From a bacterium HR11 (lineage in GTDB: Bacteria > Acidobacteriota > HRBIN11), in contig BEHN01000016.1 in NCBI GenBank assembly GCA_002898535.1, positions 1 through 64,000 on the forward strand: 64,000 bases of DNA, in the 5' to 3' direction. The position numbers were made by a program, and so were the translations under genes. Under the pieces are notes generated by a model. It ran no database searches and was not told the origin of the DNA. It saw only the letters and a program-made list of their open reading frames with translations. Numbering within the stretch: the first letter of the stretch is position 1; every line of letters begins with the position of its first letter. Positions 17,663 to 26,401 of this stretch are shown here, piece by piece.

Positions 17663-18267
17663 CGCACGCCTTCCCGGATGAAGACCGAAGCCGTGAGGGG
17701 GACCCGAACCGATCGGGCCTGACCCCGAAGGAAGGAACCTATCGTGACCGACAGGGCCGCCGCCAGGACGACCCAGAAGCCGACCTCCAGACTGGCCACG
17801 GCCTGAAACTGAGCGATCTGGCCTGTCCCCCAAAGCGGCGGCGTGAAGGGCCGAATCCGAATCGGTGCATGGGGGTCTAGTCGGTGGCCGTACTGATACA
17901 GCCAGTAGTAGAGGTCTCCCAGGAACACGACCGGGAAGGCCCAGGCCCCCCCGAGGGCCAGCCACCGGACCAGTCGGAAAGGCCCGAGGGCCGTCAGACC
18001 GAGGAGACTCAGGGCCAAGAGGCCGAGCCACGCATACTGCCGTTCGAATTCGGCCGCCTGGTCGACACGGCCCATCCCGATGTAATGATTCAGGAGGTTG
18101 ATTTCCCAGACGTCGCCTTCGACCCGATGGAGGTAGACGGTGACTCGAAGCCCCATGGGATACTGGGGGGCCCGGACCGTCACCTCCCAAAAGGGTAAGG
18201 TGTAAGCGACCCACCATAGAGCGACGGCGCCCAAGAAAAGGACGGCCCGCAGGACAGATCGGTGCAT
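17659..18267 (-). CDS. four-helix membrane protein of the nos cluster, NosB-like
   Basis: This 202-residue protein has four membrane helices: VLRAVLFLGAVALWWVAYTL near the start, AWLGLLALSLLGLTALGPF, WAFPVVFLGDLYYWLY, and GFWVVLAAALSVTIG. Between helices 1 and 2 is an extracytoplasmic loop with YLHRVEGDVWEINLLNHYIGMG. Clade II nos operons commonly carry a membrane protein (NosB) between nosZ and nosD, and this gene is in that position. The link is by context and topology rather than by recognised motifs. The start at 18267 has AAGGAGG seven bases upstream. It is translationally coupled to nosD. Confidence 0.7.
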   Translation of the reverse strand: MHRSVLRAVLFLGAVALWWVAYTLPFWEVTVRAPQYPMGLRVTVYLHRVEGDVWEINLLNHYIGMGRVDQAAEFERQYAWLGLLALSLLGLTALGPFRLVRWLALGGAWAFPVVFLGDLYYWLYQYGHRLDPHAPIRIRPFTPPLWGTGQIAQFQAVASLEVGFWVVLAAALSVTIGSFLRGQARSVRVPLTASVFIREGVR

Positions 18268-18380
18268 GACGAATCCTCCTTTTGGACACATCACCGCTCG
18301 GCAGATGGGCAGAGAGGTGCGACGCCCTCAGGCATGCCCGGCGGGAAGGCTCCCCCGCAGGTCGACCGCCGCCCCGGTCC

Positions 18381-18680
18381 CTACGGCTTCCGTAGGCATT
18401 CCAGGTACTTTCGCTCCAGGACGCCCCGAGGCCGGACCGGCTCTCTGCTCCGGTAGACTCGGATGTCGTAACCCTCGTTGAGGAGTCGGTCGATGAGGCA
18501 CACGTCCAGGAGCTCCAGGGACGCCGTGTAGCCCATCTCTTCGTCGACTAAGGGGACTTCCTCCCAGGCCGCCGCCAGGGCCTGCTGGACTTCCTCCGCC
18601 ATGGCCGCCAAGCGGGCCTCCGGCAAGGCCTCGCCCAGGTGGCGCCGCAAGACGTCTAAGACGATGGCTCGAATCTCCAT
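18381..18680 (-). CDS. small hypothetical protein in the nos operon
   Basis: A 99-residue soluble, acidic, helical protein: MEIRAIVLDVLRRHLGEALPEARL, with later SLELLDVCLIDRLLNEGYDIRVYRS. I do not recognise a family. There is no signal peptide, membrane segment or metal motif. It lies between nosZ and the NosB-like gene on the same strand and its codon pattern matches theirs, so it is probably a real cytoplasmic protein, perhaps an assembly or regulatory partner. The ATG at 18680 is chosen over an upstream TTG. Confidence 0.6.
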   Translation of the reverse strand: MEIRAIVLDVLRRHLGEALPEARLAAMAEEVQQALAAAWEEVPLVDEEMGYTASLELLDVCLIDRLLNEGYDIRVYRSREPVRPRGVLERKYLECLRKP

Positions 18681-18851
18681 GACCGCCCCCAAATCAATCC
18701 TTTCAATCCTTCGGGAATTGGGCCGTTCGGCCCTTCGGCTATCTCATGACCGAACGACCGAATTCCCGGGGTCCGGACCTCCCAGAAAGTCAAGTTCCGG
18801 GAGGGGCACCCGGCCGGACGCCCCTCCCGCTGAGAGCGGCGGATCATGGAT

Positions 18852-20849
18852 TCATTTCATCGCTTGGGTCCGGGGTTTGACTAACAAATAGCCTGCCATC
18901 TCCAGGTGCAGGGCCGAGCAGAACTCCGTGCAGTAGAAGGGGTACACGCCGGGCTTGTCGGCGATGAACTCGACGGTGGCGTTCTCGCCGGGGTCGACCG
19001 ACAGGTTGATGTTGTAGGCGGCGATGGCCAGGCCGTGGGTCGCATCCCGCGTCCGTTCCAGGTTCGTCAGATGGATGATGACCCGGTCGCCCTGGTGGAC
19101 CTCGATGCGGTCCGGCGTGTAGGTGCTCCGGATGGCCGTCATCCAGACCTCGACGGTGTTGCCCCGCCGTTCGATCCGCTCCTTGCCGGGCTGGACGGCG
19201 TGGGCCGGGTCGGCGGCCATCGTGACGGGATTGAAGCCGACCTGCGGGTAGACCTCAAAGGGCTTCAGGAGCGACCGCTCGATGATCTGGGCGTAGTGGG
19301 GCTCGCCGATGGGGATGGGGAGGTCATAGAGCCTCTGCATCTTTTCGCCCGAAATGTCGATGAGCTGGAAGTTCTGGGGATGCAGGGGACCGACCGGAGC
19401 GAACCGATCGATGGACCACTTGTTGAGGGCGACGAGGAACTTCCCACGCGGCCGGGTCGTGTCTCCATGGACGGCCGCCAGGTGTCCGATGTTGTAATGG
19501 ACGGGGACCTTATCGACGACCTTCCAGGCCTTGTCGCCCTTGAAGTAGGGCTCGCCGAGGGACCACTTCACGACGGCCGAATCCAGGAACAGGCTCGTGT
19601 AAGCGTAGCCCTTATCGTCAAACTGGGTGTGGAGGGGACCCAGGCCGAGTTCGACCTGAGCGGCCTTCGTGGCGTCAAACTTCAAGACGGGCACGCCGTA
19701 GGGGTCCTTGCCCTCGAAAAGGCCTTTCTGGATGGCTTCCCGGATTTTCTCGAAGGAGTAGACGGTCGCATGAGGGTCGAGCTTGCCGGCGACGACGACG
19801 TAATGGCCGTCGGGCGACACGTCCACACCGTGGGGGCTCTTGGGTTCGGGGATCAGGTAGAACACGCCGGCCTGCACGGCCGTCGCCAGGGGAATCAGCT
19901 TCATGCCGGCGACGGTCTCGTACTTGCCTTCCTGGATCAGCTTTTCGGCGGCCTTCCAGTTGATCACGTGGAGGTAGTCCATCTCATTGCGGGCCGTCGT
20001 CGCCTCAAGGGGCATCTTCATCTGCAGGATGTTGGGGACGGCCATCTCGGTGTTGAAGCTGTTGCAGAAGGCCCATCCGTAGGAGACCCGCTTGCCGGCG
20101 TCGCACAGGTCATGCCAGTAGGGCGGAAGCTCGAGGGCAAAGGACTGCTCGGGCACGATGCGACCCTTCGTCCGGTCGAACTTCCAGAAGGTAATGGGAC
20201 CCCGGTACTTCTCTTTGTACTGCTCGAGCGGCGCGTAGGTCCCGACGGGATAGGGCATCGAGTACTGGGGCGCCTCGGCGATGTACTCGGTGTTGGGCGT
20301 GACGAAAGCCGAGCAGTGGTTCGAGTAAATCAGGGGGTTCTTGACGATCTGCTTCGTCTTGAAGTCCCGAAGGTCGATGACGGCGACCCGACCGTTGGCC
20401 TTGTCGTTGACGAACAGGAACTGACCGTCGTAGTCGCCCTGCGTCTCCGAGAGGGCCGGGTGGTGGACGTCGCCCCACGTGATGTCCTTGCCGCCCGCTT
20501 TCAGGATTTCCTCCGTCTCCTTGTTGCCGACCGCATAGCCCTGCCAGGACTCGGGGGCGAACACGGCGATGACCTTCAGGATGCGCATCGAGGGCAGGCC
20601 GACGACCAAGACGTGGCCCGAATGGCCGCCCGAGGCGAACAGGAGGTACTCATCGGGGACGCCCGTCGGCGTGTACGTCCGCAGGGCGGCCAGGGCATCG
20701 TCCAGGCTCAAGTTCCGGGCCTGCATGACACCGCGCAGGGGGTCTTGCGCGCCGACCTGGTCCCGGGCACCGGGGCTCAGGAACCAGGCCCCGACGAGGA
20801 CCCCGAGGACCAGGATCCCGACGTTGGCGATCCAGAAACGGAGCTTCAT
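18852..20849 (-). CDS. nosZ: nitrous oxide reductase, clade II (Sec-dependent)
   Basis: Periplasmic reduction of N2O to N2, the last step of denitrification. The 665-residue protein has a simple hydrophobic N-terminus (MKLRFWIANVGILVLGVLVG) with no twin-arginine motif, which marks the Sec-exported clade II. The seven-bladed propeller carries CuZ histidine regions: DVHHPALSETQG, YSNHCSAFVTPN, SPHGVDVSPDG, GPLHTQFDDKG and YNIGHLAAVHGDTT. The C-terminal cupredoxin domain has the CuA motif FYCTEFCSALHLEM (C-x3-C-x3-H-x2-M). The start at 20849 has AAGGAGG upstream, right where repeat copy C ends. It is the central gene of the leftward nos operon. Confidence 0.96.
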   Translation of the reverse strand: MKLRFWIANVGILVLGVLVGAWFLSPGARDQVGAQDPLRGVMQARNLSLDDALAALRTYTPTGVPDEYLLFASGGHSGHVLVVGLPSMRILKVIAVFAPESWQGYAVGNKETEEILKAGGKDITWGDVHHPALSETQGDYDGQFLFVNDKANGRVAVIDLRDFKTKQIVKNPLIYSNHCSAFVTPNTEYIAEAPQYSMPYPVGTYAPLEQYKEKYRGPITFWKFDRTKGRIVPEQSFALELPPYWHDLCDAGKRVSYGWAFCNSFNTEMAVPNILQMKMPLEATTARNEMDYLHVINWKAAEKLIQEGKYETVAGMKLIPLATAVQAGVFYLIPEPKSPHGVDVSPDGHYVVVAGKLDPHATVYSFEKIREAIQKGLFEGKDPYGVPVLKFDATKAAQVELGLGPLHTQFDDKGYAYTSLFLDSAVVKWSLGEPYFKGDKAWKVVDKVPVHYNIGHLAAVHGDTTRPRGKFLVALNKWSIDRFAPVGPLHPQNFQLIDISGEKMQRLYDLPIPIGEPHYAQIIERSLLKPFEVYPQVGFNPVTMAADPAHAVQPGKERIERRGNTVEVWMTAIRSTYTPDRIEVHQGDRVIIHLTNLERTRDATHGLAIAAYNINLSVDPGENATVEFIADKPGVYPFYCTEFCSALHLEMAGYLLVKPRTQAMK

Positions 20850-20860
20850 GACGGACCTCC

Positions 20861-21020
20861 TTAACAGAGCCGTTCGGTTCATGAGAATGGCGTCAGAACA
20901 ATCTTTCCCATCCCCCGGAAAGCACGATGTTTCAGGCAGTCGGCAGATGGGCAGTCGGCAGTTCGGCCGGTCGGGCGACGGGCGTCTATCCCCGGAACAC
21001 CGGACGTCATGCCGGTGGCT
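20861..21020 (+). repeat. dispersed repeat, copy C
   Basis: Starts with the full TTAACAGAGCCGTTCGGTT terminal sequence and continues CATGAGAATGGCGTC like the element at 39061. It then has GGCAGATGG units and the GACGGGCGTCTATCC core with an ACACCGG/CCGGTG hairpin. It abuts the nosZ ribosome site and lacks the second terminal repeat. It lies in the 265-base nosZ upstream spacer. Confidence 0.8.
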
Positions 21021-21114
21021 TCCGTAAAGCGCCCGCCGTCCTGCGGGCGTCTCAAAACCCGCACATCGAGTCGGCTACGGCCCAACGGCCCGATGCCCGA
21101 ACTCCCGAAGGGCC

Positions 21115-21576
21115 TTACAGCCCTTCCCCCAAGACTTCTAACGTGCCCATCATCTTCTCGTGATGCCGGCCGCACACCGTGTAACACATGAAGGTGTACA
21201 GGCCCGGCTCGTCGATCTTCAGCTCCAGCTCGAGAAAACGGCCGGGTTCCACGTCGTAGGGCCCGATGCCCAACTGGGGGATGCCAAAGGAGTGATGCAC
21301 GTCGACCGACGTGACCCGCAGGACAAAGGGTTGACCCGCTCGGACCTGAATGTGGGCCGGCTCGGGCTTCCGCCAGAAGTAGGTCCATCCGACGAGGGGC
21401 GTCGTCGTCCACGTCCCAAAGGTAGCGTTGGCATACACGGTGAACACGGGCCGGCCGTCGGCCAGCCGGCGGACCCGCCGGCTCTCGTAGGCCCGTAACG
21501 CCCAAGGCAGTCCGGCCAAGATGAGGAAAAGCCCCGTTAGGGCCACGCCTTCTTTCAGGCTGTCCTTCCACCGCAT
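21115..21576 (-). CDS. membrane-anchored CuA-type cupredoxin (cytochrome oxidase subunit II-like)
   Basis: This 153-residue protein has one N-terminal membrane helix (GVALTGLFLILAGLPWAL) and a periplasmic cupredoxin domain. The sequence has DVHHSFGIPQLGIGPYDVEPG, and FMCYTVCGRHHEKM, which gives the C-x3-C-x3-H-x2-M binuclear CuA motif of COX2 and NosZ, with the first ligand histidine in VHHSF. There is no oxidase subunit I nearby, so it probably serves N2O reduction: a membrane electron-entry module or a CuA assembly partner for NosZ just downstream. The start at 21576 follows AGGAGG. Confidence 0.82.
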   Translation of the reverse strand: MRWKDSLKEGVALTGLFLILAGLPWALRAYESRRVRRLADGRPVFTVYANATFGTWTTTPLVGWTYFWRKPEPAHIQVRAGQPFVLRVTSVDVHHSFGIPQLGIGPYDVEPGRFLELELKIDEPGLYTFMCYTVCGRHHEKMMGTLEVLGEGL

Positions 21577-21642
21577 CTCGGTCCCTCCTGCCCTACCCTG
21601 TAATTGCAAGTCATTACGAGACGTCTGCAGACGGGACGTCCC

Positions 21643-23166
21643 CTATCCGGTAAACAGCCACAGGAATCCGACGGTCACCGTCAGCCACAGGCCGGCCATC
21701 GGGACCAAAGCCCATCGGGCCCGCCGGGGGTCGTGCCACAGCTCCTGGGCGATCCGCCACCCCGTACGCAGGGCCACGGCGAGGCCGACCAGGAGGACGA
21801 CCGCCTGTAAGGCCGGGAGCCACTCCGGAATCAGGGGCTTCCACGATACGTGGGCCGTCCCGAAAAGGTCCCATCCCCAGCCGAGGGGGTCCGAGAGGAC
21901 GCTGACGATATAAGAACCGTTCACGAAAAAGAGCGGCAGGCTGAAGGCGATCCACGCCAGCAAGCCCATCGGGACCAGGGGGTAGCTCCACCGCAGGAAC
22001 AGGGTCCGGAAGTTCGGTTCCCCGGCGCCGTTCGCCGCGGCGGGCGCCGGGACGAGGACCCACCGGCCGAGCCATCGGGCCGCCCACTGGCTGGCCTTCA
22101 CGAACAGGCCGTACACCGCCGGGAACACGACCAGACAGGCCGCCCAGACCAGGGCCGCATAAGTCAAGAAACCGCGCCAGTCGCCCGTCTCCGTCACGTT
22201 CGCCCAGTCCTTGAAGGTCCCCCAAGGTCCCAGGAGGGTCACCGAATAGACGGCCGCCAGGACGAGCATGATGAAGGCCTTGTATGCCTCGTCCAGGTGC
22301 AGGATCCGCGTCTCGGTCACCCCGAAAGGCCGGACGAACAGACCGATGTTGTCGTTGGGACAGCTCTTAAGACACTCGAAGCAGAGACCGCAGTAGTTGT
22401 TCCGGTCCAGCTTGCCCATGTAGACCATCCAGGGACAGCCCCATCCGTTCTCACTCCCCAACATGCAACCCTTCGTCGGACACCGCACGCAGACGTCCCA
22501 GTCCCGAGACCGCAGGGCTACCGACGAGGTCATCGCATACAGGCCCAGGAATCCGCTGACCGGACAGAGGTACCGGCAGAAGACTCGATGCCGAAAGACC
22601 AGGGCCAGGCCGAGAGCCAAGACGATCATCCCGCCCAGGACGAAGGCCGACACGATGGGCCGCGTGACCAAGAGGGCCGAAAAGGTCGCCAGCGTCAGGA
22701 ACAGGAGGTTCTGGAGCCAGATGTTGTCGAGCGCCTTGGGCCACTTGCGGTTCAGGCCGAACAGGACGTTTTTGAAGCCCTTCGCTTTAGGGGCGAAGCG
22801 GACCGTCACGAGGCGGAGCCGCTGGAGCCACTCGCCCAGAGCCGGGAGCGGACACATCGTGCACCACAGCCGCCCGGCCAGGGGAACCAAAAGCGTGATG
22901 AGGACAAACCACCAGAGGATCCACACGAACACGATCATGATGTTGCGACTGCCGACAGGCGTCCCCCAGAGGGCCGCCAGGATGAAGAGATAAAAGAGGA
23001 ACAGGTTCGGCAGGATCGCCAGAAACTGGAAACTCCGCCATCGGAGCAGGCTCTTGAGGAGCCGGACCCGCTCGAAGAGGTCCACCCACCGACCCTGCAG
23101 GTAGGGCCGCTTCGGCGCCGGCCGCTCGACGACCGGCTCGGTGATAACGTCGGGTCGTGCACTCAT
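21643..23166 (-). CDS. polytopic polyferredoxin, NosR/NapH-like electron donor protein
   Basis: This 507-residue membrane Fe-S protein has two N-terminal helices (FLAILPNLFLFYLFILAALWG, IMIVFVWILWWFVLITLLV) and cysteine motifs on loops (WCTMCP, FCRYLCP) like the C-terminal half of NosR and NapH. A ferredoxin-like stretch follows (CVRCPTKGC, CGLCFECLKSCPND). At least three more helices lie toward the C-terminus. In nos clusters such proteins pass quinol electrons across the membrane toward NosZ. The start codon overlaps the stop of the upstream cupredoxin (ATGA). It lacks the N-terminal flavin-binding domain of full NosR. Confidence 0.82.
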   Translation of the reverse strand: MSARPDVITEPVVERPAPKRPYLQGRWVDLFERVRLLKSLLRWRSFQFLAILPNLFLFYLFILAALWGTPVGSRNIMIVFVWILWWFVLITLLVPLAGRLWCTMCPLPALGEWLQRLRLVTVRFAPKAKGFKNVLFGLNRKWPKALDNIWLQNLLFLTLATFSALLVTRPIVSAFVLGGMIVLALGLALVFRHRVFCRYLCPVSGFLGLYAMTSSVALRSRDWDVCVRCPTKGCMLGSENGWGCPWMVYMGKLDRNNYCGLCFECLKSCPNDNIGLFVRPFGVTETRILHLDEAYKAFIMLVLAAVYSVTLLGPWGTFKDWANVTETGDWRGFLTYAALVWAACLVVFPAVYGLFVKASQWAARWLGRWVLVPAPAAANGAGEPNFRTLFLRWSYPLVPMGLLAWIAFSLPLFFVNGSYIVSVLSDPLGWGWDLFGTAHVSWKPLIPEWLPALQAVVLLVGLAVALRTGWRIAQELWHDPRRARWALVPMAGLWLTVTVGFLWLFTG

Positions 23167-23750
23167 GACGACGCCCCCCGTCGACGGGACGGGTCGGCCG
23201 GCCGCCAGGCCAGAAACGCCAGCGTCAGTCCGATGGCCGCCCCGACCCCGACATGAAATGGATAGTTCGGTGTGACGATCAGCTCTCCCTGCATGAAGGG
23301 ATGCATGAAACCGCACGTATGCGAGCACCGATACCGGAACTTGCCCGGCCGGTCCAAGCGAAGGACGACCTCCCGGACCCGCCGGACGCCTTGCAGGTTC
23401 GAGACCTCGACAGACGGCTCCGTCTTCGTCGGGAGCTCGCCCCGCTTCTCGGCCTCGGCCCACTGGACCTCCGAAGGCCGCCAGACCTCAAAGTCAGGCC
23501 GCTCCGGGACGATCCGGGCGTCCAGGTCGTACCCCTCCAAGAAGAAGCCGTGGACCACGTCCGTCGAGTGCAGTCGCAGACGCAAGACGTCCCCCTGCCG
23601 GGCCCGGAGGACCGGCGGGTCGTAAGCATACCGCCGAGCCTCGACGTCCACGACGACCTCCTGCGGCGGCGCCGCCGACCGGGCCCACCAGACACCACCG
23701 ACGATCCCCGCCAGGACCAGCAGGACCGTCACGAGGACGTTTCGGACCAT
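23163..23750 (-). CDS. exported CuA-type cupredoxin, first gene of the nos operon
   Basis: This 195-residue protein has an N-terminal anchor (VLVTVLLVLAGIVGGVWW), a cupredoxin domain and a C-terminal membrane helix (FHVGVGAAIGLTLAFLAW). The copper motif is RYRCSHTCGFMHPFM, again C-x3-C-x3-H-x2-M, with an upstream histidine in DVVHGFFLEGYDLD. That is the COX2/NosZ CuA pattern. An 80-residue insertion separates the two ligand regions. GGAGG precedes the ATG at 23750. It is the promoter-proximal gene, coupled to the polyferredoxin, and is probably the acceptor for its electrons. Confidence 0.82.
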   Translation of the reverse strand: MVRNVLVTVLLVLAGIVGGVWWARSAAPPQEVVVDVEARRYAYDPPVLRARQGDVLRLRLHSTDVVHGFFLEGYDLDARIVPERPDFEVWRPSEVQWAEAEKRGELPTKTEPSVEVSNLQGVRRVREVVLRLDRPGKFRYRCSHTCGFMHPFMQGELIVTPNYPFHVGVGAAIGLTLAFLAWRPADPSRRRGASS

Positions 23751-23897
23751 GAGAACCTCCGGCATAGGGCCCTTCGGGAATCCGGCGTAAATGGTCAAGG
23801 GGTGGGGGATCACCCGGACCGACCGTCCAAGCCGGGATATCGGGCCACGGCCGGATCTCCGGATTCCCGAATGCCCGGACTGCCGAATCCCACCAGT

Positions 23898-23912
23898 GCA
23901 ACCCCCGTGCCA
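23898..23912 (-). promoter_or_regulatory. sigma-54 promoter of the nos operon
   Basis: Minus strand TGGCACGGGGGTTGC: the -24 GG and -12 GC elements are 12 bases apart and match the TGGCACG-N4-TTGC consensus. Transcription would start near 23886, about 135 bases before the first nos gene. Confidence 0.75.
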
Positions 23913-23939
23913 CAGGCCCGAATCCGCTTCTCACCGAGT

Positions 23940-23974
23940 TTTGCGACGAGTCCCCCCGACTCCCCCGTCGCAAA
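23940..23974. promoter_or_regulatory. dyad between divergent sigma-54 promoters, candidate enhancer site
   Basis: TTTGCGAC and its exact complement GTCGCAAA are separated by 19 bases. A GCAAATTTGC palindrome overlaps at 23970-23979. The dyad lies between the divergent nos and kinase promoters and is a plausible site for the NtrC-type regulator encoded at 26398. Confidence 0.5.
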
Positions 23975-23984
23975 TTTGCAACAT

Positions 23985-24000
23985 TGGCACGGTTTTTGTA
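23985..24000 (+). promoter_or_regulatory. sigma-54 promoter toward the kinase operon
   Basis: TTGGCACGGTTTTTGTA has TGGCAC and TTGT boxes with 12 bases from the first G of GG to the G of the -12 box. Only the -12 C is replaced by T. The leader to the kinase start at 24425 is about 410 bases and contains repeat copy D. Confidence 0.6.
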
Positions 24001-24061
24001 ACTCCTCAGGCGCCGGGTTTACAGGTCGGCAGTTCCGGGAGTTCGGGAGTCCGGGAATCCG

Positions 24062-24420
24062 GGAATCGGCGTAAATGGTCGAAGGGGTGAGGGCTCATCC
24101 GGACCCCGACCGCTTTGTCCATTAACAGAGCCCTTCGGGCGGTGAGAAGTGCGATGGGAAGCGGAAAGGGCACCTTCACGAAAGCACGACGTTTCAAGCA
24201 TTCGGCAGATGGGCATTTGGCAGATGGGCAGATGGGCAGTCGGCCGATGGGCAGGTCGGCCGATAGGCCGATAGAGCCCCGGATGGGAAAGGAGCGGCCC
24301 CAGAGCTTTTAGACCATCTGCCGAACGGCCGGATCCCCGCATTCCCGAATCGCCGAACTCCCGGATTCCCGGATTCCCGAATGGCCGAACTCCCGGATTC
24401 CCGAATGGCCGTACCGGAGG
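24062..24420 (+). repeat. composite repeat region: GGCGTAAATGGTC repeat, copy D of the dispersed element, GGAATTCCC-type units
   Basis: 24068-24112 repeats the sequence at 23784-23826 (GGCGTAAATGGTC, then AAGGGGTG and a CCGGACC stretch). Copy D of the MITE-like end starts TTAACAGAGCCCTTCGG at 24123 and passes into GGCAGATGG units. 24310-24418 is a run of ATTCCCG/GAACTCCCG units up to the kinase ribosome site. No gene is seen here. Confidence 0.7.
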
Positions 24421-24424
24421 TCCC

Positions 24425-26401
24425 ATGACGCCCCAGGCCGAGATGGTCCTGTGGCTCTTTAACGGACTGTTGGCCGGGATGCTTTTGACCCTGAGCGTGG
24501 GGTACGTCCTGAGTCGGTCAGACCGGTGGCCGCCCTTCTTAGTGTTCCTGGCGATGGGGGCCCTCTTGCTGACCTTTGGGATCCGATTCGTCCAGCAATG
24601 GACGGCCCTCTATCCAGACCTGACCGACCGGTGGCCCGCCGTGGCGGCGTGGGTCCCGCTCTGGCGGGCCCTGGCCCGATTTCTGCCGGGGATCGCCGTA
24701 ACGCTGATCTGGAGCGCGACTCGGGCGGCCCGACGGGCCGACTGGCGAGGTCCCTTCCTCTTGGTTGTCGCCGCCTGGGTCGGCGTCGGCGTGGACCTTC
24801 AGCGGCCGGTCGGGGCGTGGGCGACGGCCACCGGTGTGACCGGTGCCCTGGGCTGGCTTTCGGAGATTCGGCGGCCGCCTCGGCATTTTCGGCCTCTCTG
24901 GCATGGCCTGGCCGTCTTAGGATTCGTCCTGACCCAACTCTTGCAATGGCCGGGCCGGGCCTTGGGCCTTCCGGTCGGCTCGCCGGTCGAAGCCCTGGCC
25001 TATCTGAGTTTTCTGGCCGCCTTCAGTTTCGCTTACGAAGTCTTCCGGGGGCCCTCCCTGATGGCCGAATTTTTCGTGCGTCTGAATTGGCTTTTTATCC
25101 TGCTGGCGGCGGCGACGATGCTGATCGCCGAGCGGGGCTTTCGATATCAATACATGGAGTTAACCCGTCGGCAGTTGTGGGACTTCGTGGAGACGCTCCG
25201 GGGGATCCTGGCCGGTCCGGTCATCCGGGGGGAGTCGCCGGAGGCGGCGCTCCAGGATGCCGCCCTCCTGGAAGAGGTCGTGAAGGCCTTTTCCCGGTAT
25301 CCGGACCTGCATGCCGTCGCCCTGCAAGTCCGCCAGAGCCGGATGGAGATCCGCATCGACCCCGAGGGCGCCGTCGAGATTCGGCCAATGCCCGTCGAGG
25401 CCCTGCGGCTCATCCCCCTGGAGGGCCGCATGGAAGCCCACGTCGGAGAGCTCCAACTGGACGTCCCCGTCGTGTACCGGGAAGCGACGGTCGGGACGAT
25501 TCAGATGAAGCTCCGGCTCCATGCGATGTTTCAGCAGATTTTCCGGAGCCTCCTGCCGATCTTCGGGGCCTTCACGACGGCCGTCGTCGGGGCGGGCCTC
25601 CTCATCGGGGTCGTCCTCTTTCAGGCGCAGAAGACCATCGAGCGTCAGTTTCGGGAGATCCACCGGGCCAATCTGGAACTCTTGCAGGCCGCCAAGCTGG
25701 CCACGCTGGGGGAGCTGGTCGCCAGCGTCGCCCACGACGTGGCCACGCCCCTGGGGAGTCTGCTGTTGGGCCTGGACGCCATCGACGACCGGCTGGCCGA
25801 GTCGCCGGACGACCCGGTCCGTCGGGACCTCCGGCAGGACGTGGCGCTCCTGAAGGGGCAGGTCCTTCGGGCCTCGGGCTTCATTCAGCACCTGCTTCAA
25901 ATCGCCCGGGCCCAGCCCGTCGAGAAGCGGGCCGTCCCGGTCGCCGACCTGGTCCGGCGGGCTCTCGAGCTGGTCCACTCCCGGGTCCGGCGGCACCGTA
26001 TCCGGGTCGTGGAAAACGGACTCTTCGACCTACCGCCGATATGGGCCAACGAGGTCCAACTGGAAGAAGTCTTTCTGAACGTCATCAACAACGCCGTCGA
26101 CGCCATGCCGGACGGCGGCGTCCTGGCCATCGAGGGTCAGTCCCAGGGCGGATTCGTATACGTCCGGTTTACCGACACGGGGCCGGGCATGGACCCAGCC
26201 GTTCAAGCCCGGGTGTTCGAACCCTTCTTCACGACCAAGCCGGCGGGGACCGGCCTGGGACTGACCGTCAGTCGGCGGATCGTCGAGGCGCATGGGGGAA
26301 GCATTCGGATCGTCTCGGAGGTCGGTCGGGGGACGACCGTCGAGGTCCGCTTGCCCGTCGCTCCGGCCGACGCCTGGAATGAGTCTGGAGGAGATTCATG
26401 A
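24425..26401 (+). CDS. membrane sensor histidine kinase, partner of the sigma-54 regulator (nos side)
   Basis: This 658-residue kinase has an N-terminal hydrophobic module of about seven helices (VLWLFNGLLAGMLLTLSVGYV onward). One more helix (LNWLFILLAAATMLIAERG) leads to an extracytoplasmic domain of roughly 130 residues, then a further helix (FTTAVVGAGLLIGVVLF). The cytoplasmic part has a His box ASVAHDVATPLGSL (H near 437), N-box VFLNVINNAVDAMP, and G-boxes DTGPGM and GTGLGLTVS. The His is followed by Asp rather than the more usual Glu. It is paralogous to the kinase at 31448-33322 over its whole length. Its stop overlaps the regulator start (ATGA). Divergence from the nos operon suggests it controls N2O reduction; the signal is unknown. 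Confidence 0.88.
   Translation: MTPQAEMVLWLFNGLLAGMLLTLSVGYVLSRSDRWPPFLVFLAMGALLLTFGIRFVQQWTALYPDLTDRWPAVAAWVPLWRALARFLPGIAVTLIWSATRAARRADWRGPFLLVVAAWVGVGVDLQRPVGAWATATGVTGALGWLSEIRRPPRHFRPLWHGLAVLGFVLTQLLQWPGRALGLPVGSPVEALAYLSFLAAFSFAYEVFRGPSLMAEFFVRLNWLFILLAAATMLIAERGFRYQYMELTRRQLWDFVETLRGILAGPVIRGESPEAALQDAALLEEVVKAFSRYPDLHAVALQVRQSRMEIRIDPEGAVEIRPMPVEALRLIPLEGRMEAHVGELQLDVPVVYREATVGTIQMKLRLHAMFQQIFRSLLPIFGAFTTAVVGAGLLIGVVLFQAQKTIERQFREIHRANLELLQAAKLATLGELVASVAHDVATPLGSLLLGLDAIDDRLAESPDDPVRRDLRQDVALLKGQVLRASGFIQHLLQIARAQPVEKRAVPVADLVRRALELVHSRVRRHRIRVVENGLFDLPPIWANEVQLEEVFLNVINNAVDAMPDGGVLAIEGQSQGGFVYVRFTDTGPGMDPAVQARVFEPFFTTKPAGTGLGLTVSRRIVEAHGGSIRIVSEVGRGTTVEVRLPVAPADAWNESGGDS

Noticed and set aside
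16268-18289. Long 673-residue minus frame that includes nosD
   Set aside because: The N-terminal 200 residues are an out-of-frame reading of the NosB-like gene; nosD starts at 17662 with an ATGA overlap.
21115-21576. Cytochrome c oxidase subunit II gene
   Set aside because: It has the CuA motif but only one membrane helix, and no subunit I or III is nearby; the nos context explains it better.
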